Assembly (NCBI GenBank): GCA_029778715.1
Contig: JAKOPT010000045.1
Coordinates: 124,001 to 188,000, forward strand
Source: Actinomycetes bacterium
Lineage (GTDB): Bacteria; Actinomycetota; Actinomycetes; Actinomycetales; Dermatophilaceae
Reading direction: 5' to 3'
Length of the DNA: 64,000 nucleotides
Below the pieces are notes generated by a model. It ran no database searches and had not been told where the DNA came from. It worked only from the letters and a program-made list of their open reading frames with translations. The position numbers and the translations under genes are program-made. This document shows, piece by piece, positions 53,128 to 62,762 of this stretch. The stretch's first letter is position 1. Each line of letters begins with the position of its first letter.

Positions 53128-54719
53128 GCCCCACCGGTCAGCGACCAAGCACGGAGGAGCGAACAACCGCCTTCGAAACTCCGCGGGTCGGCTACAGCAT
53201 CGGAGACCACGCCTCGTGTGTGTCATCCCACGTCGCGGCCCTCGTGGGCCGACCGCCCACCGACCCGATGACGCTCGCCGTCTGGGGGGTGCTCGGGCGC
53301 ACGTCGGATGCCGACGAGGTCGTCGGGGCGCTCCTGGCCCAGGGGATGGGGGCGGCACCGAGTTTCGCCGTGGTGGTCAGTTCCGCTGGGAGAGAGTGCC
53401 GGATCATTGTGCGCGGGAGCGTGACCGTCATCGGTGTCGACACCGACGGGGAGTTCACGACTCATGCGCGCGGCATACTCCACGACGAAACCCGCGTCGG
53501 AGTTCAGTGGTGCCTCATCAAGACCGACGGGACGGAACCCGACCCAGTGCTGCCCCTGATCGCCGGGGTCGTGCCGGCCAGCGGCATCCGGCTGAGTTGG
53601 GGTGACGATCAGGCGGACGCTCCCCCCGTCTCGACGGCCGCCCCCGCGACAACCGACGGGGAACCGCCGCTCGCGGAAGAACCTCAGGCTGATCCTGTCG
53701 ACCTCGTGCCCGATCTCTCACCGGCTGCCGCGTCCGTCTCGGACCTGCCCGCTGACCCCGCTCCCTCCGAACCGGTCGAGAAGGCCCCCGCGCCACTTGA
53801 CGCGCCACTTGACCTGCCGGTGAGCAGCGCCTACGAGTTCCTCTTTGCCGACCCACCGGACGCCGATGTCACCGAGGGCGCTGCTCCCAGCGCCCCTGTC
53901 GAAGCAGTCGAGCCAGAGCCGGAACCCGTCCCGGTGCAGCCCGTCGAGCAACCCGTTGCCGTCGTTCACGACACTCCGGCAGTGGCCCCGTATGCCGCGG
54001 AGCCGGCGCCGGAGCCCTCGGATGGGTTCATCGATGCTGTTCCCGGCTTCTTCGGGCCGGTCGTCGGCGAGTCGGTGGTCGCCCCGACGAACCCCGTGCC
54101 TCCGTCACCGATCGCCGCTCCCGCGATGGCTTTCCCCGAGCCAACCTGGCCCGCACCCCCATGGGAGCCGGAGATTGCGAGCTCAGCGTCGGCGTCGTCG
54201 GCCCCCATGTCCGGTCGCACCGTCAACCGGGCTTCGTTCCGCTCACCGGCGCGACCAGGACCGACGGTGTGGGCGGCATACTGCCCAACGGGGCACCCCA
54301 GCCAGGCCCACGCGAGCCGGTGCCGCATTTGCGGACAGGCGATGCCCCCCGACCCGGTGCCGGTGGAGATTCCGCGACCGGTGCTGGGCCGGCTCGTCCT
54401 CCCCGTGGGCGACCCGGTCGTCCTCGACGGCGATCTCGTCCTTGGCCGCGACCCTCGAGTGCCGCTGGGTGCCGACCCCACACCGCGGTTGGTCGTCCTC
54501 AATGATCCCCGCATGGAAGTGTCGAGCCAGCACGCCGCCATCTCCTTGAACTTCTGGGATGTGTGCCTCACCGACCTCGGGTCGACGAACGGCACCGAGA
54601 TCGTCACACCGGATGGCCGGCGGCAACGGCTGGCCCCCGATGTACCCGTGACGATCGCACCGGGCACCAAGATCGTCTTCGCCGAGGTTTTCGAGGTGAC
54701 GTTCGAGGCGTCCGGATGA
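53124..54719 (+). CDS. Zinc-ribbon/FHA-domain protein (cluster B)
   Basis: The 531-aa product has an N-terminal folded domain of about 155 residues ('DPMTLAVWGVLGRTSDADEV' through 'QWCLIKTDG'), an acidic Pro-rich linker, 'GRTVNRASF' (Thr366), a zinc ribbon ('CPTGHPSQAHASRCRICG', about 392-409) and a C-terminal FHA domain ('GRDPRVPLG', 'MEVSSQHAAIS', 'DLGSTNGTE'). The FHA domain should read phospho-threonine made by the kinase next door. It is the intact counterpart of the frameshifted gene at 33781, but the N-terminal domains differ in sequence. GTG start overlaps the PP2C stop. Confidence 0.92.
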   Translation: MSPTGQRPSTEERTTAFETPRVGYSIGDHASCVSSHVAALVGRPPTDPMTLAVWGVLGRTSDADEVVGALLAQGMGAAPSFAVVVSSAGRECRIIVRGSVTVIGVDTDGEFTTHARGILHDETRVGVQWCLIKTDGTEPDPVLPLIAGVVPASGIRLSWGDDQADAPPVSTAAPATTDGEPPLAEEPQADPVDLVPDLSPAAASVSDLPADPAPSEPVEKAPAPLDAPLDLPVSSAYEFLFADPPDADVTEGAAPSAPVEAVEPEPEPVPVQPVEQPVAVVHDTPAVAPYAAEPAPEPSDGFIDAVPGFFGPVVGESVVAPTNPVPPSPIAAPAMAFPEPTWPAPPWEPEIASSASASSAPMSGRTVNRASFRSPARPGPTVWAAYCPTGHPSQAHASRCRICGQAMPPDPVPVEIPRPVLGRLVLPVGDPVVLDGDLVLGRDPRVPLGADPTPRLVVLNDPRMEVSSQHAAISLNFWDVCLTDLGSTNGTEIVTPDGRRQRLAPDVPVTIAPGTKIVFAEVFEVTFEASG

Positions 54720-56266
54720 GTGGTTCGGCGCCCGTGATCGCGGGGCACCGGCACCTGCGCGTCATCAGCCAAGCAGGGGGATACGGTGACGTCCACCTCT
54801 ACGAGAACGAGACCCTCCAACGGCACGTCGCGATCAAGGTCATCCGCGATCCCGAACTTGGGGCCGACACCGCCCGGCTCTTCCTGGCCGAGGCCACGAC
54901 GATGGCCAAACTGGCGCATCCCAACATCGTCCAGGTCTACGAGTCGGGTTTGACGGCGGATGGCCGGCCGTATATCTCGATGCAGTACTGCCAAGGGGAC
55001 AGCTACGACCTGCGGGTCCGCCGCGAACGCTTGCCGGTGCCCGAGGTGCTCGCCACTGGGATTCGGATCGGTTCGGCTGTCCAGACCGCGCACGAGGCCG
55101 GCCTCCTGCACCGGGACATCAAGCCGGCGAACATTCTCAAGACACCATGGGGAGCTCCCGGGCTCACCGATTTCGGGGTGGCTCACCAGACGTCGGCCGA
55201 TGAGGCGGCGACCCCGGGCCACGACGATGTGGGGGTCTCGCCGCCCTGGTCGCCGCCGGAGATGATCTACACCTCGACGAACGGGTCGCCGGCCTCGGAT
55301 GTCTACTCGTTGGCGGCGACCCTCTGGCACTTGCTCGTGGGCCGGTCACCGTTCGAAATCCCTGGGGGAGACAACAGTTCGCTGGCTCTGCTCCATCGGA
55401 TCAAGTCACTCCCGGTGCCGCGCACCGAACGCGCCGACGTGCCGGACTCGCTGGAACGGGTGCTCCGCCAGGCGATGGCCAAGGATCCGAATCATCGGCC
55501 GCAGACGATGGCCGAGTTCATCCGGAACCTGCAGTCCGTGGAGCAGGAACTGCGGCTCAGCGTCACCGAGTCGGTGGTGACCGCGCCGCAGCACACCATG
55601 GATCAGGTGCCCGAGTCCATCGTCACCGGGCGTCTTGGATCCAGCGACGCGGCGGGCACCGTGATCCGGCCTCGACGCTCCGATAGCCAGGCCGGGCCAG
55701 GGCGGTCAGCGTCAGGGCCGGTCCGTGACTCGCTGGGGGAGGCGCGAACTCAACTGCGGGGGTCTGCGGTCCCTGTCGATTCTCGGGAGGCCGGCACGGT
55801 CATCCGACCCAAGGTGACGCAGGTCGATGTTCCCCCTGGCCCCGACCCGCAGGCTCGAGGCGGGACGAAGTTGATGCTCGTCGGGCTGGGCGTCGGTCTG
55901 CTCGTCATCGCTGCCGTGGTGGGGTTCTGGCTCGTCGGTCGTGGCCGCAGCGGGCCGGTGGACGGCCCCACGCCCAGTGTCACGGTGTCCGACGCCGGCG
56001 GGGGCGATGACCTGTTGCCGCCAGGTCCGGTGACGGTCAAGGCGGCCCGGTCGGGCACGACTGTCACCTTCACGTGGGACTACTCGGCGAAGTTGGCGAG
56101 TGACCAATACCGGTGGCAGGTCCAGGGGGGAGCGGCCGGGACGAGCAAGGAGGCGACGACCACGGTGACGGCCGCGAGCGCGGACCCCGTGTGTCTGCAG
56201 GTCATCGTCGTGCGCCTCGATGGTTCCAGTGCCACCAAGGAGTGGTCGGCCCCCGGCTGCGGCTGA
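54716..56266 (+). CDS. Transmembrane Ser/Thr protein kinase (cluster B)
   Basis: The 516-aa kinase is a paralogue of that at 35272: loop 'QAGGYGDVHLYE', Lys41 (VAIKVIRD), 'HRDIKPANIL' from 132, DFG at 152-154, 'WSPPE'. The juxtamembrane linker has two copies of AGTVIRP (about residues 317 and 360), good candidates for auto-phosphorylated FHA docking sites. After one membrane span (about 387-410) an extracellular FN3-like domain ('TVTFTWDYSAKLASDQYRWQ') contains two cysteines. ATG overlaps the FHA gene stop. Confidence 0.94.
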   Translation: MSGSAPVIAGHRHLRVISQAGGYGDVHLYENETLQRHVAIKVIRDPELGADTARLFLAEATTMAKLAHPNIVQVYESGLTADGRPYISMQYCQGDSYDLRVRRERLPVPEVLATGIRIGSAVQTAHEAGLLHRDIKPANILKTPWGAPGLTDFGVAHQTSADEAATPGHDDVGVSPPWSPPEMIYTSTNGSPASDVYSLAATLWHLLVGRSPFEIPGGDNSSLALLHRIKSLPVPRTERADVPDSLERVLRQAMAKDPNHRPQTMAEFIRNLQSVEQELRLSVTESVVTAPQHTMDQVPESIVTGRLGSSDAAGTVIRPRRSDSQAGPGRSASGPVRDSLGEARTQLRGSAVPVDSREAGTVIRPKVTQVDVPPGPDPQARGGTKLMLVGLGVGLLVIAAVVGFWLVGRGRSGPVDGPTPSVTVSDAGGGDDLLPPGPVTVKAARSGTTVTFTWDYSAKLASDQYRWQVQGGAAGTSKEATTTVTAASADPVCLQVIVVRLDGSSATKEWSAPGCG

Positions 56267-56386
56267 TCCCACCGGTCCCCCTTTTCCCGCCTAAAGCACC
56301 CAACGTCCACTTCGCCCCCCGACAGTCCGGGTGCTAAGTGCCTCTTTCCCACCTGATCTTCGGCATCTCCGCCACTGGCTCGGATC

Positions 56387-56451
56387 TGTCCCTTCTTCGG
56401 GGGACATTTGCCCGCTGGCCCTCCCGGCGGGCCTGTTCTGCTGTCTAGGGT
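56387..56451 (+). promoter_or_regulatory. Inverted repeat plus -10-like box before the cluster B giant gene
   Basis: TGTCCC-TTCTTCGG-GGGACA (56387-56406), then 39 bases, then TAGGGT (56446-56451), then 53 bases to the ATG. Layout matches 51280-51342. The 238-base gap holds nothing else recognised. Confidence 0.45.
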
Positions 56452-56504
56452 CGCTTTCGGGACCTCGTCATGAGCCCCCCACCCTCGTCTTGTGGAGGCT
56501 TGGT

Positions 56505-59500
56505 ATGCCGCGTCTGCGCCTGCCGCGCCCGACGTTCGATCCGCGTCGGCTCCGGCTGATCGCATCCGTGCTCGTGACGACCCTGGTGGTCACTTCACTC
56601 GCGGTGTTTGCCTTCCTCAACCGGGGATACCCCGCCAATCGGGTCGACCTCAACGACGCGGGCGTGTGGGTCACCAATGATGGTGGCGGCCTCTTCGGGC
56701 GGCTCAACAAGTCGGCCTCCAGTTTGGATGCGTTCTTTAACCCGTATGGTGGCGCGCAATCGGCATACACCCTCGACGTGGTGCAGGACGCTGGCACCGT
56801 CCTCGCCTGGGACAAGGCGGGGGCGAAACTGAGCCCGGTCGAGGTGGCATCGGCGAAGTTGCTCAACGACAACTCGGTGCCGATGCCCAGCAGCATGATG
56901 GTCGACATGCGAGCCGGGACGGTGGCGGTGTTGGAGCCGGCTACCGGCAAGATTTGGGCGACCCGGTATGCCGCCGATTCTGGCCAGGCCCCGAATCTCA
57001 CTTCCCTGGCGAGCACGGCCAAGCCGATTGCCGAGATTACTGCGGCGAGCAAGTCAGGCACTTTCAAAGAGGGCGCGCACTTCTCAGCGCTTGTCGTGGA
57101 CACTAGTGGAGCTGTCCACGCCGCCGATATCACCGGGAAAGCGGTGACCATACCGGTGGCAGAGGGGGTCTTCGGGAAGCCCGTGACGAGTACGGTCCCC
57201 AAGCGGGAATCGATTGCGCTGACCGCCGTCGGGGGGCATGTCGTTGCTCTCGACGTCATCGGCGGCACGGTCACCGTTGACGATCAGCAGCCCGGAAAGC
57301 GCCAGGAGGTCGTCGCCGGCAGCGTGCTGCAGGTGGCTGGTCCCGACAACGCCGAGGTACTCATGGCGGCGCCGAAGGCGCTTTACGGGTTCTCGGTGTC
57401 GACGCCGCAGGCTTCGGCGCGGTTGCTCAGTGATGCGGGCGCGGGGACCCCGGCGCAGCCCGTGCGCGTCTCGGGTTGCGCTTACGGGGCGTGGTCCGGT
57501 TCCCCGGGGACGGTGGTCAAGGGTTGCGGCCAGGACAAGGCCAGCCCCTTGACGGTGCGTAAAGCGGGCGCGGTTCTCAGCAAGCCGGTGTTCCGGGTGA
57601 ACCGATCGCAGGTGCTCGTCAACGACACCGCCGACGGCCAGCTCTATGACCTCGACACGTTGGAGCGGGTTGACAACTGGCAGGAAGTCAAGGAGTCATC
57701 CACTGACCAAACCGTTGTGGATCAGCAACTTGTCGAGCAGAACAAGGAGAAGCCCAAGGCCAATCCGGACAATCTGGGCGCACGTCCTGGACGCACGACG
57801 ATCCTGCACGTTCTCGACAACGACTCCGACAAGAGCGGGCGCGTGCTCTCGATTTCGTCGGTTAGCCAGCCGGGCAATCCCAATGCGAAGGCCACCATCT
57901 CGCCCGACGGGCAAACGGTCATCTACACCCTGAGCGACAAGGGTGGTTCCGCCGACTTCACCTACCAGGTGAGCAACGGGGTGGCCGAGGAGAAGGGGGA
58001 CGTCCACGTCGAGGACCGGGGGCTGGTCAACAACGAGCCCCCGAGGCTCAAGGACGGCGCCAGCGACCCGGCCCTCACCGTGGCCTCGGGTGGTACTTTG
58101 CCGATCCAGGTCCTCGACCTGTGGCGGGACGCCGACGGCGACCCGGTGGGTTTGGCGAGCGCGGACACCTCGACCGGCACGACCAACCTCACTTCGGATG
58201 GCCGCATCGAGTTGTCGGCCGCCGCCACCGACAAGGCAGCAAAGGCGAAGGTGACCTACCGGGCCAGCGATGGTCGTTCCGACCCCGTTCCGCACGACCT
58301 GGCCGTCTCCGTCTTGGCCTCGGACGAGATCAAGTCCTCGCCCGTGGTGACGCAGCCGGACGTGGGGCGGGGCGAGGTGGGGCGCCCGATCGTGATCAGC
58401 CCGCTGCTCAACGACATCCCGGGCGCCGACCCGCTCAACCCCAAGGCCGTCATGAAGGTTGCGGCACCGGTGGCCCCCAAAGAGGGGTTGCAGGTGTCGA
58501 CGGATGTGGTGTCGGGTCAGGTGGCGGTGACCGGCACCCAGCCGGGTCACTTCTTCTTGGAGTATGCCGCGGCCTTCGGCAGTGCGGCCCCTGCGCCTGG
58601 GTCGCTACGCGTGGACATCGACCCGGCGAGTCAGGACACCCGCTCGCCTGTGGCCGTGCCTGACAAGGCCGTCGTGCGTGGCACCGGTTCGGTGCTCGTT
58701 GACGTGTTGTCCAACGATTCCGACCCGCTCGGCTCGATCCTTACCGTGCAGAGCGCGGCGGCCGCCGATTCATCGCAGTTGCAGGCGGCGGTGATCAACG
58801 GACGTTGGGTCAAGCTCACCCCGTCAACGGCGGCGTTCACCCAGAATCCGACGTTCGTCACCTACCGACTTTCCAACGGGGTGGCCCCCTCGGTCGAAGG
58901 GGTGATTTCGGTAACTCAACTGGCAGCGGCCAATCCCGACAAGATTCTCACCAGGCCCGATTACGCGACGGTGCGCGCGGGAGATGCGACGACGATTCGG
59001 GTCCTGGAGAACGACGCGGCCCTCTCGGGAGCGACGCTGTCCCTGCTCGGCAACGTCCCGGGCGCGGTTGCCCCGGGGCAACTCAAGGTGTACAACCCCG
59101 GTTCGAGCGACCCGACCGGCGGTGAGCCGGGGTCGGCATACGTGAGTGGGGACGCGGTCCGGTTCGTGGCTCCGCAAACCGTCAAGACGGCGACCAAGCT
59201 CATCGTCGAGTACATCGCCCAGACCGAGGCGGGGGACCGCGGCACGGGCACGATCGAGGTGACCGTCAACCCGGAGCCGTCGGAGACGTCGACCAACCAG
59301 GCGCCGACGCCGCATCCGGTTGAGGTGCGCGCGGTGTCCGGCGAGACCGTCCGAATCCCGATCAACCCGACCAATGGCGACCCGGACGGGGACTCGACGT
59401 CGGTGACGGGCATTGCCTCCGCGCCGACCCTGGGCCGGGTGCTCGGGTACTCGCCGACGGCCATCACGTATCAGGCGTACCCGGATGCTGCGGCGCAGGG

Positions 59501-62500
59501 GACGGATACGTTCAGTTATGTCGTCACTGACCGCTATGGGGCGAGCGCGACGTCGACGGTGCGGGTCGGGGTGACCCCGCCGACGCTGATGCAGGCGCCG
59601 GTGCCGGCCGCGTTGGCCATGACGGCCTCGCCGGGCTCGACGGTGCGGCTCTACCCGTTGCCGTCGGCGGCGTTCGTCAAGACCGACCCGGTCAGGGTGC
59701 TGCCGTTGAGCCGGTTCGGCAGCCAGGTGCCCTCCGGGGCGACCGTCGATGAGCAGACCAATTCGATCACCGCGGTGGCGGGCTCGGCGAAGGATCGTCC
59801 GGTGCAGTTCTCCTATGGCCTGATCGGCAACGGGGGTGAGTCGGCGCCGGCGACGGTCACGGTGTATGCCGTTGACGGCTTCAAGAATCCGCCTCGGGTC
59901 CAGGACACCACGGTCTCGCCCGACGGGTCGGGGAAGGCGACCATCGACGTCTTGGCGACGGCATACGACCCTGACGGCGATTCGCGCAAACTCAAGGTGA
60001 CCAAGGTGGGTTTGCCGCAGGCGACGGTGAGCGGTGGCAAGGTCACGGTGCCGGTGACCAAGAATGTGCGCGCTGTCCCGTTCGAGGTCACTGACGAGTC
60101 GGGGGCGACTTCGGCGGCGGTGATCTACGTGCCCAGCGAGGGGGCTGGTGGGCCGTTTGCTCGGAGCGGGAAGACGATTCAGGTGCCGGAGGGCAAGTCG
60201 GTGACGGTCAAGGTGGCCGATTACGTCGACGATCCCCAGCACAAGCCGGTCATGTTGACGTTCGTTGACAAGATCAAGGCCGGACCGAACGGCAAGGTGA
60301 CGGCGTCGGCGCCGTCGGGCACCGAACTGACCGTGACCGGCGCCGCCGGGTATATCGGTCCGGGCGCGGTGGTCGCCGAGTTCACCGACGGCAAGACCCT
60401 CGACGACCCGCAGGGAATCACCACCTTCGTGTCGATCCCCGTGCAGGTCGGACCCGAGACCCCGGTGTTGCGCTGCCCGACCGAGCCGGTGCCGGTGGTC
60501 CGTGGCGGTCGCGAGGTGCCCAAGGACATCACGAGCTTCTGCTCGGTGTGGTCGCCCAATCAGGACATGGCCGCCAAACTCACTTTCGAGGGCACATGGA
60601 CCACGCCGCTGGAGGGCGTGAAGATCACGAACGGGCGCTCGTTGGTCATCGACGCGTCGAGCGACGCGACCCCTGGTCAGGCGGGTGTCATCTCGGTGAC
60701 TGCTGCCGGCACCAAGGCCACGGCTTCGCCGATGAACGTGGTCGTCCAGGAGGCGCCGCTGGCGACGTTGTCGCCGATCACCTTGCCGGAGATGAAGGCA
60801 GGGGAGAAGCGCGATGTGGACCTCACGTCCTACTTCTCGTCCAAGTTGAAGGACCCGCACCCGAAGGCGATCTCGATCGAGAAGACCGTGGGCATGGATG
60901 CGCAGTCGGCGGTCAACGGGATGACGGCGTCGATTACTCCGGCAGCGGCCAGCCATGGGCGCATGGAGTTCAAGGTGACGGTGACCGACGTCAATGAGAA
61001 GAACGCGACCGATCAGGCGCGTCGGGTGACGGGGACGATTGCTTTCGATGTCTTCACCAGGCCCGATCCTCCGGGCGCGCCGCAGCCGCAATCCGCTTTG
61101 ATGTCGAGGTCGGCGACGTTGTCGTGGACGGTGCCGTCGAGCAACGGGGCCCCGATCACGGAGTATGAAGTGTCGTGGGGTGGCGGCACCCAGTCCTGCC
61201 CGTCGACGCCGTGCACGATCACCGGGTTGACCAATGGCGACGACTACACATTCCGGGTGCGGGCCCGCAACAAGGCCGACTGGTCGGATTTCTCCGGGAA
61301 TTCACCGTCGACCAGGCCTAATGCCATGCCGCTGGCTGTGGTGGCGACCCAGACCGCAGCCAACGACCATTCGGTCACCTTGACCTGGCCGTCGGCGCAG
61401 GGCGAGGGGTCACCCATCACCGATTACATCGTCGCCTACGAAGGGCGGCAGCAGCCGTTGGGGTCGGCGTTGACGGCGACCTTGTCGGTCTCGGCGAACG
61501 GGCCGCCGGTCACGTTCACCCTCGTCGCGAAGAACAACTCCGTCCCCGGGCCGAGTTCGACGGTCGTCGGGTATGCCGCAGGCACACCGTCAATCGATGG
61601 CCCTGTCGTGCCCAAACAGGCAGTGCCTGCCGATTCCGATGTGACCACCGTGACCGTCGACGTGGCTGGGGTCAACAAGAACGGCCCGCAGCCAGCGACG
61701 GTGAGTGTGACCCGGGACGGCACGGCGCTGCCGGCCTGCACCAACATGACCGGCACCACCTGTGTCGACCAAGGTGTCAAGAACGGGCAGACGTACACTT
61801 ACACCGCGATGGCGACCACCTCATTCCTCGGGGTGACTCGCACCTCGGCGCCGAAGACGTCCGCACCCATCACCCCCTACGGCATCCCGGCCGCATGGGG
61901 CTCGGTGACCGCACGTGCAGCGGACCTGGGCAACAATGTCCGGCTCACCTACACGGTGCCGCCGTCGCGCGGCAAGACATCCACGGTGAGCGCGGATCTC
62001 GGCAACGGGTGGGTGACCATTCCTGGTCCAGGACCGGCGGGCGGGGCGGGGAATGCCACCGTGCAGGGTCGCCAAGGCGGCGGACAGGTCACCCTCAAGG
62101 TGTGCAACGAGGGGGGCCAGTGTTCGCAGTCGGGTGCGGTCCCTTACAACGCCTATGGGGACACGTCAACGCCTGTGTTCATCAACGGCGCCGTCAACGG
62201 GCCCTCAGTCTGCGTGGGCACCCAGGCGTCGGCGAGCGGGTGGGATGCCACCCTCACCCTCAACGGACCTGGAGTCAGTCAAAGCACTTCCGGGTCTGGA
62301 GGACTGCAAATAGACCAGAGGTGCGCCAACGTTGGCTACAACGCCACAGCCAACTTCACCGCGACCATCACCGACAGCGGTCACCCAAACGGTGAACCCG
62401 GACGGTCGACCAGATCGGCAGTTTGGTCCGCCGCCACCGGCCCCCCACCGCGGCCATACGCAACGGTCACCCATGGAAATACGCCCTACTCGGGTACGGG

Positions 62501-62750
62501 CACGTGCGCGGGTTGTTATGACACCTCCATCGAACTGCATGACTTTCGGCCAAAATCGCAAGTCTACTGCTTTGTCAAGGGGATCTCACTGGTCTCCTGG
62601 GATGTCACTAGGGACGTGAACGAAAACGGCTACGCGGCCCCATCTAGTCAAGGAAATCAAGGCACTCTGTGGAGCGTAAATAAGTCTGGCTTCTTGCCAA
62701 ACGGCAACTACTACGCAGACGCACCAGACCCCCTGTGTGTTCAAAAGTGA
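56505..62750 (+). CDS. Giant membrane-anchored Ig-like/FN3 surface protein (cluster B)
   Basis: The 2081-aa protein parallels the one at 42996: short basic cytoplasmic segment, membrane span (about 18-38), conserved domain with 'GCAYGAW' near 324 and 'FRVNRS' near 363, then Ig-like repeats marked by 'VLDNDSD', 'LLNDIPG', 'VLSNDSD' and 'VLENDAA', FN3 domains in the last quarter ('GLTNGDDYTFRVRARNKADW'), and a Cys-containing C-terminal module ('CAGCYDTSIELHDFRP'). ATG 56505 has GGAGG six bases upstream and lies inside GGTATGCCG; the longer frame was rejected. The last 450 bases are clearly poorer in G+C than the rest. Confidence 0.92.
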   Translation: MPRLRLPRPTFDPRRLRLIASVLVTTLVVTSLAVFAFLNRGYPANRVDLNDAGVWVTNDGGGLFGRLNKSASSLDAFFNPYGGAQSAYTLDVVQDAGTVLAWDKAGAKLSPVEVASAKLLNDNSVPMPSSMMVDMRAGTVAVLEPATGKIWATRYAADSGQAPNLTSLASTAKPIAEITAASKSGTFKEGAHFSALVVDTSGAVHAADITGKAVTIPVAEGVFGKPVTSTVPKRESIALTAVGGHVVALDVIGGTVTVDDQQPGKRQEVVAGSVLQVAGPDNAEVLMAAPKALYGFSVSTPQASARLLSDAGAGTPAQPVRVSGCAYGAWSGSPGTVVKGCGQDKASPLTVRKAGAVLSKPVFRVNRSQVLVNDTADGQLYDLDTLERVDNWQEVKESSTDQTVVDQQLVEQNKEKPKANPDNLGARPGRTTILHVLDNDSDKSGRVLSISSVSQPGNPNAKATISPDGQTVIYTLSDKGGSADFTYQVSNGVAEEKGDVHVEDRGLVNNEPPRLKDGASDPALTVASGGTLPIQVLDLWRDADGDPVGLASADTSTGTTNLTSDGRIELSAAATDKAAKAKVTYRASDGRSDPVPHDLAVSVLASDEIKSSPVVTQPDVGRGEVGRPIVISPLLNDIPGADPLNPKAVMKVAAPVAPKEGLQVSTDVVSGQVAVTGTQPGHFFLEYAAAFGSAAPAPGSLRVDIDPASQDTRSPVAVPDKAVVRGTGSVLVDVLSNDSDPLGSILTVQSAAAADSSQLQAAVINGRWVKLTPSTAAFTQNPTFVTYRLSNGVAPSVEGVISVTQLAAANPDKILTRPDYATVRAGDATTIRVLENDAALSGATLSLLGNVPGAVAPGQLKVYNPGSSDPTGGEPGSAYVSGDAVRFVAPQTVKTATKLIVEYIAQTEAGDRGTGTIEVTVNPEPSETSTNQAPTPHPVEVRAVSGETVRIPINPTNGDPDGDSTSVTGIASAPTLGRVLGYSPTAITYQAYPDAAAQGTDTFSYVVTDRYGASATSTVRVGVTPPTLMQAPVPAALAMTASPGSTVRLYPLPSAAFVKTDPVRVLPLSRFGSQVPSGATVDEQTNSITAVAGSAKDRPVQFSYGLIGNGGESAPATVTVYAVDGFKNPPRVQDTTVSPDGSGKATIDVLATAYDPDGDSRKLKVTKVGLPQATVSGGKVTVPVTKNVRAVPFEVTDESGATSAAVIYVPSEGAGGPFARSGKTIQVPEGKSVTVKVADYVDDPQHKPVMLTFVDKIKAGPNGKVTASAPSGTELTVTGAAGYIGPGAVVAEFTDGKTLDDPQGITTFVSIPVQVGPETPVLRCPTEPVPVVRGGREVPKDITSFCSVWSPNQDMAAKLTFEGTWTTPLEGVKITNGRSLVIDASSDATPGQAGVISVTAAGTKATASPMNVVVQEAPLATLSPITLPEMKAGEKRDVDLTSYFSSKLKDPHPKAISIEKTVGMDAQSAVNGMTASITPAAASHGRMEFKVTVTDVNEKNATDQARRVTGTIAFDVFTRPDPPGAPQPQSALMSRSATLSWTVPSSNGAPITEYEVSWGGGTQSCPSTPCTITGLTNGDDYTFRVRARNKADWSDFSGNSPSTRPNAMPLAVVATQTAANDHSVTLTWPSAQGEGSPITDYIVAYEGRQQPLGSALTATLSVSANGPPVTFTLVAKNNSVPGPSSTVVGYAAGTPSIDGPVVPKQAVPADSDVTTVTVDVAGVNKNGPQPATVSVTRDGTALPACTNMTGTTCVDQGVKNGQTYTYTAMATTSFLGVTRTSAPKTSAPITPYGIPAAWGSVTARAADLGNNVRLTYTVPPSRGKTSTVSADLGNGWVTIPGPGPAGGAGNATVQGRQGGGQVTLKVCNEGGQCSQSGAVPYNAYGDTSTPVFINGAVNGPSVCVGTQASASGWDATLTLNGPGVSQSTSGSGGLQIDQRCANVGYNATANFTATITDSGHPNGEPGRSTRSAVWSAATGPPPRPYATVTHGNTPYSGTGTCAGCYDTSIELHDFRPKSQVYCFVKGISLVSWDVTRDVNENGYAAPSSQGNQGTLWSVNKSGFLPNGNYYADAPDPLCVQK

Positions 62751-62762
62751 GAAGGGACTAAA

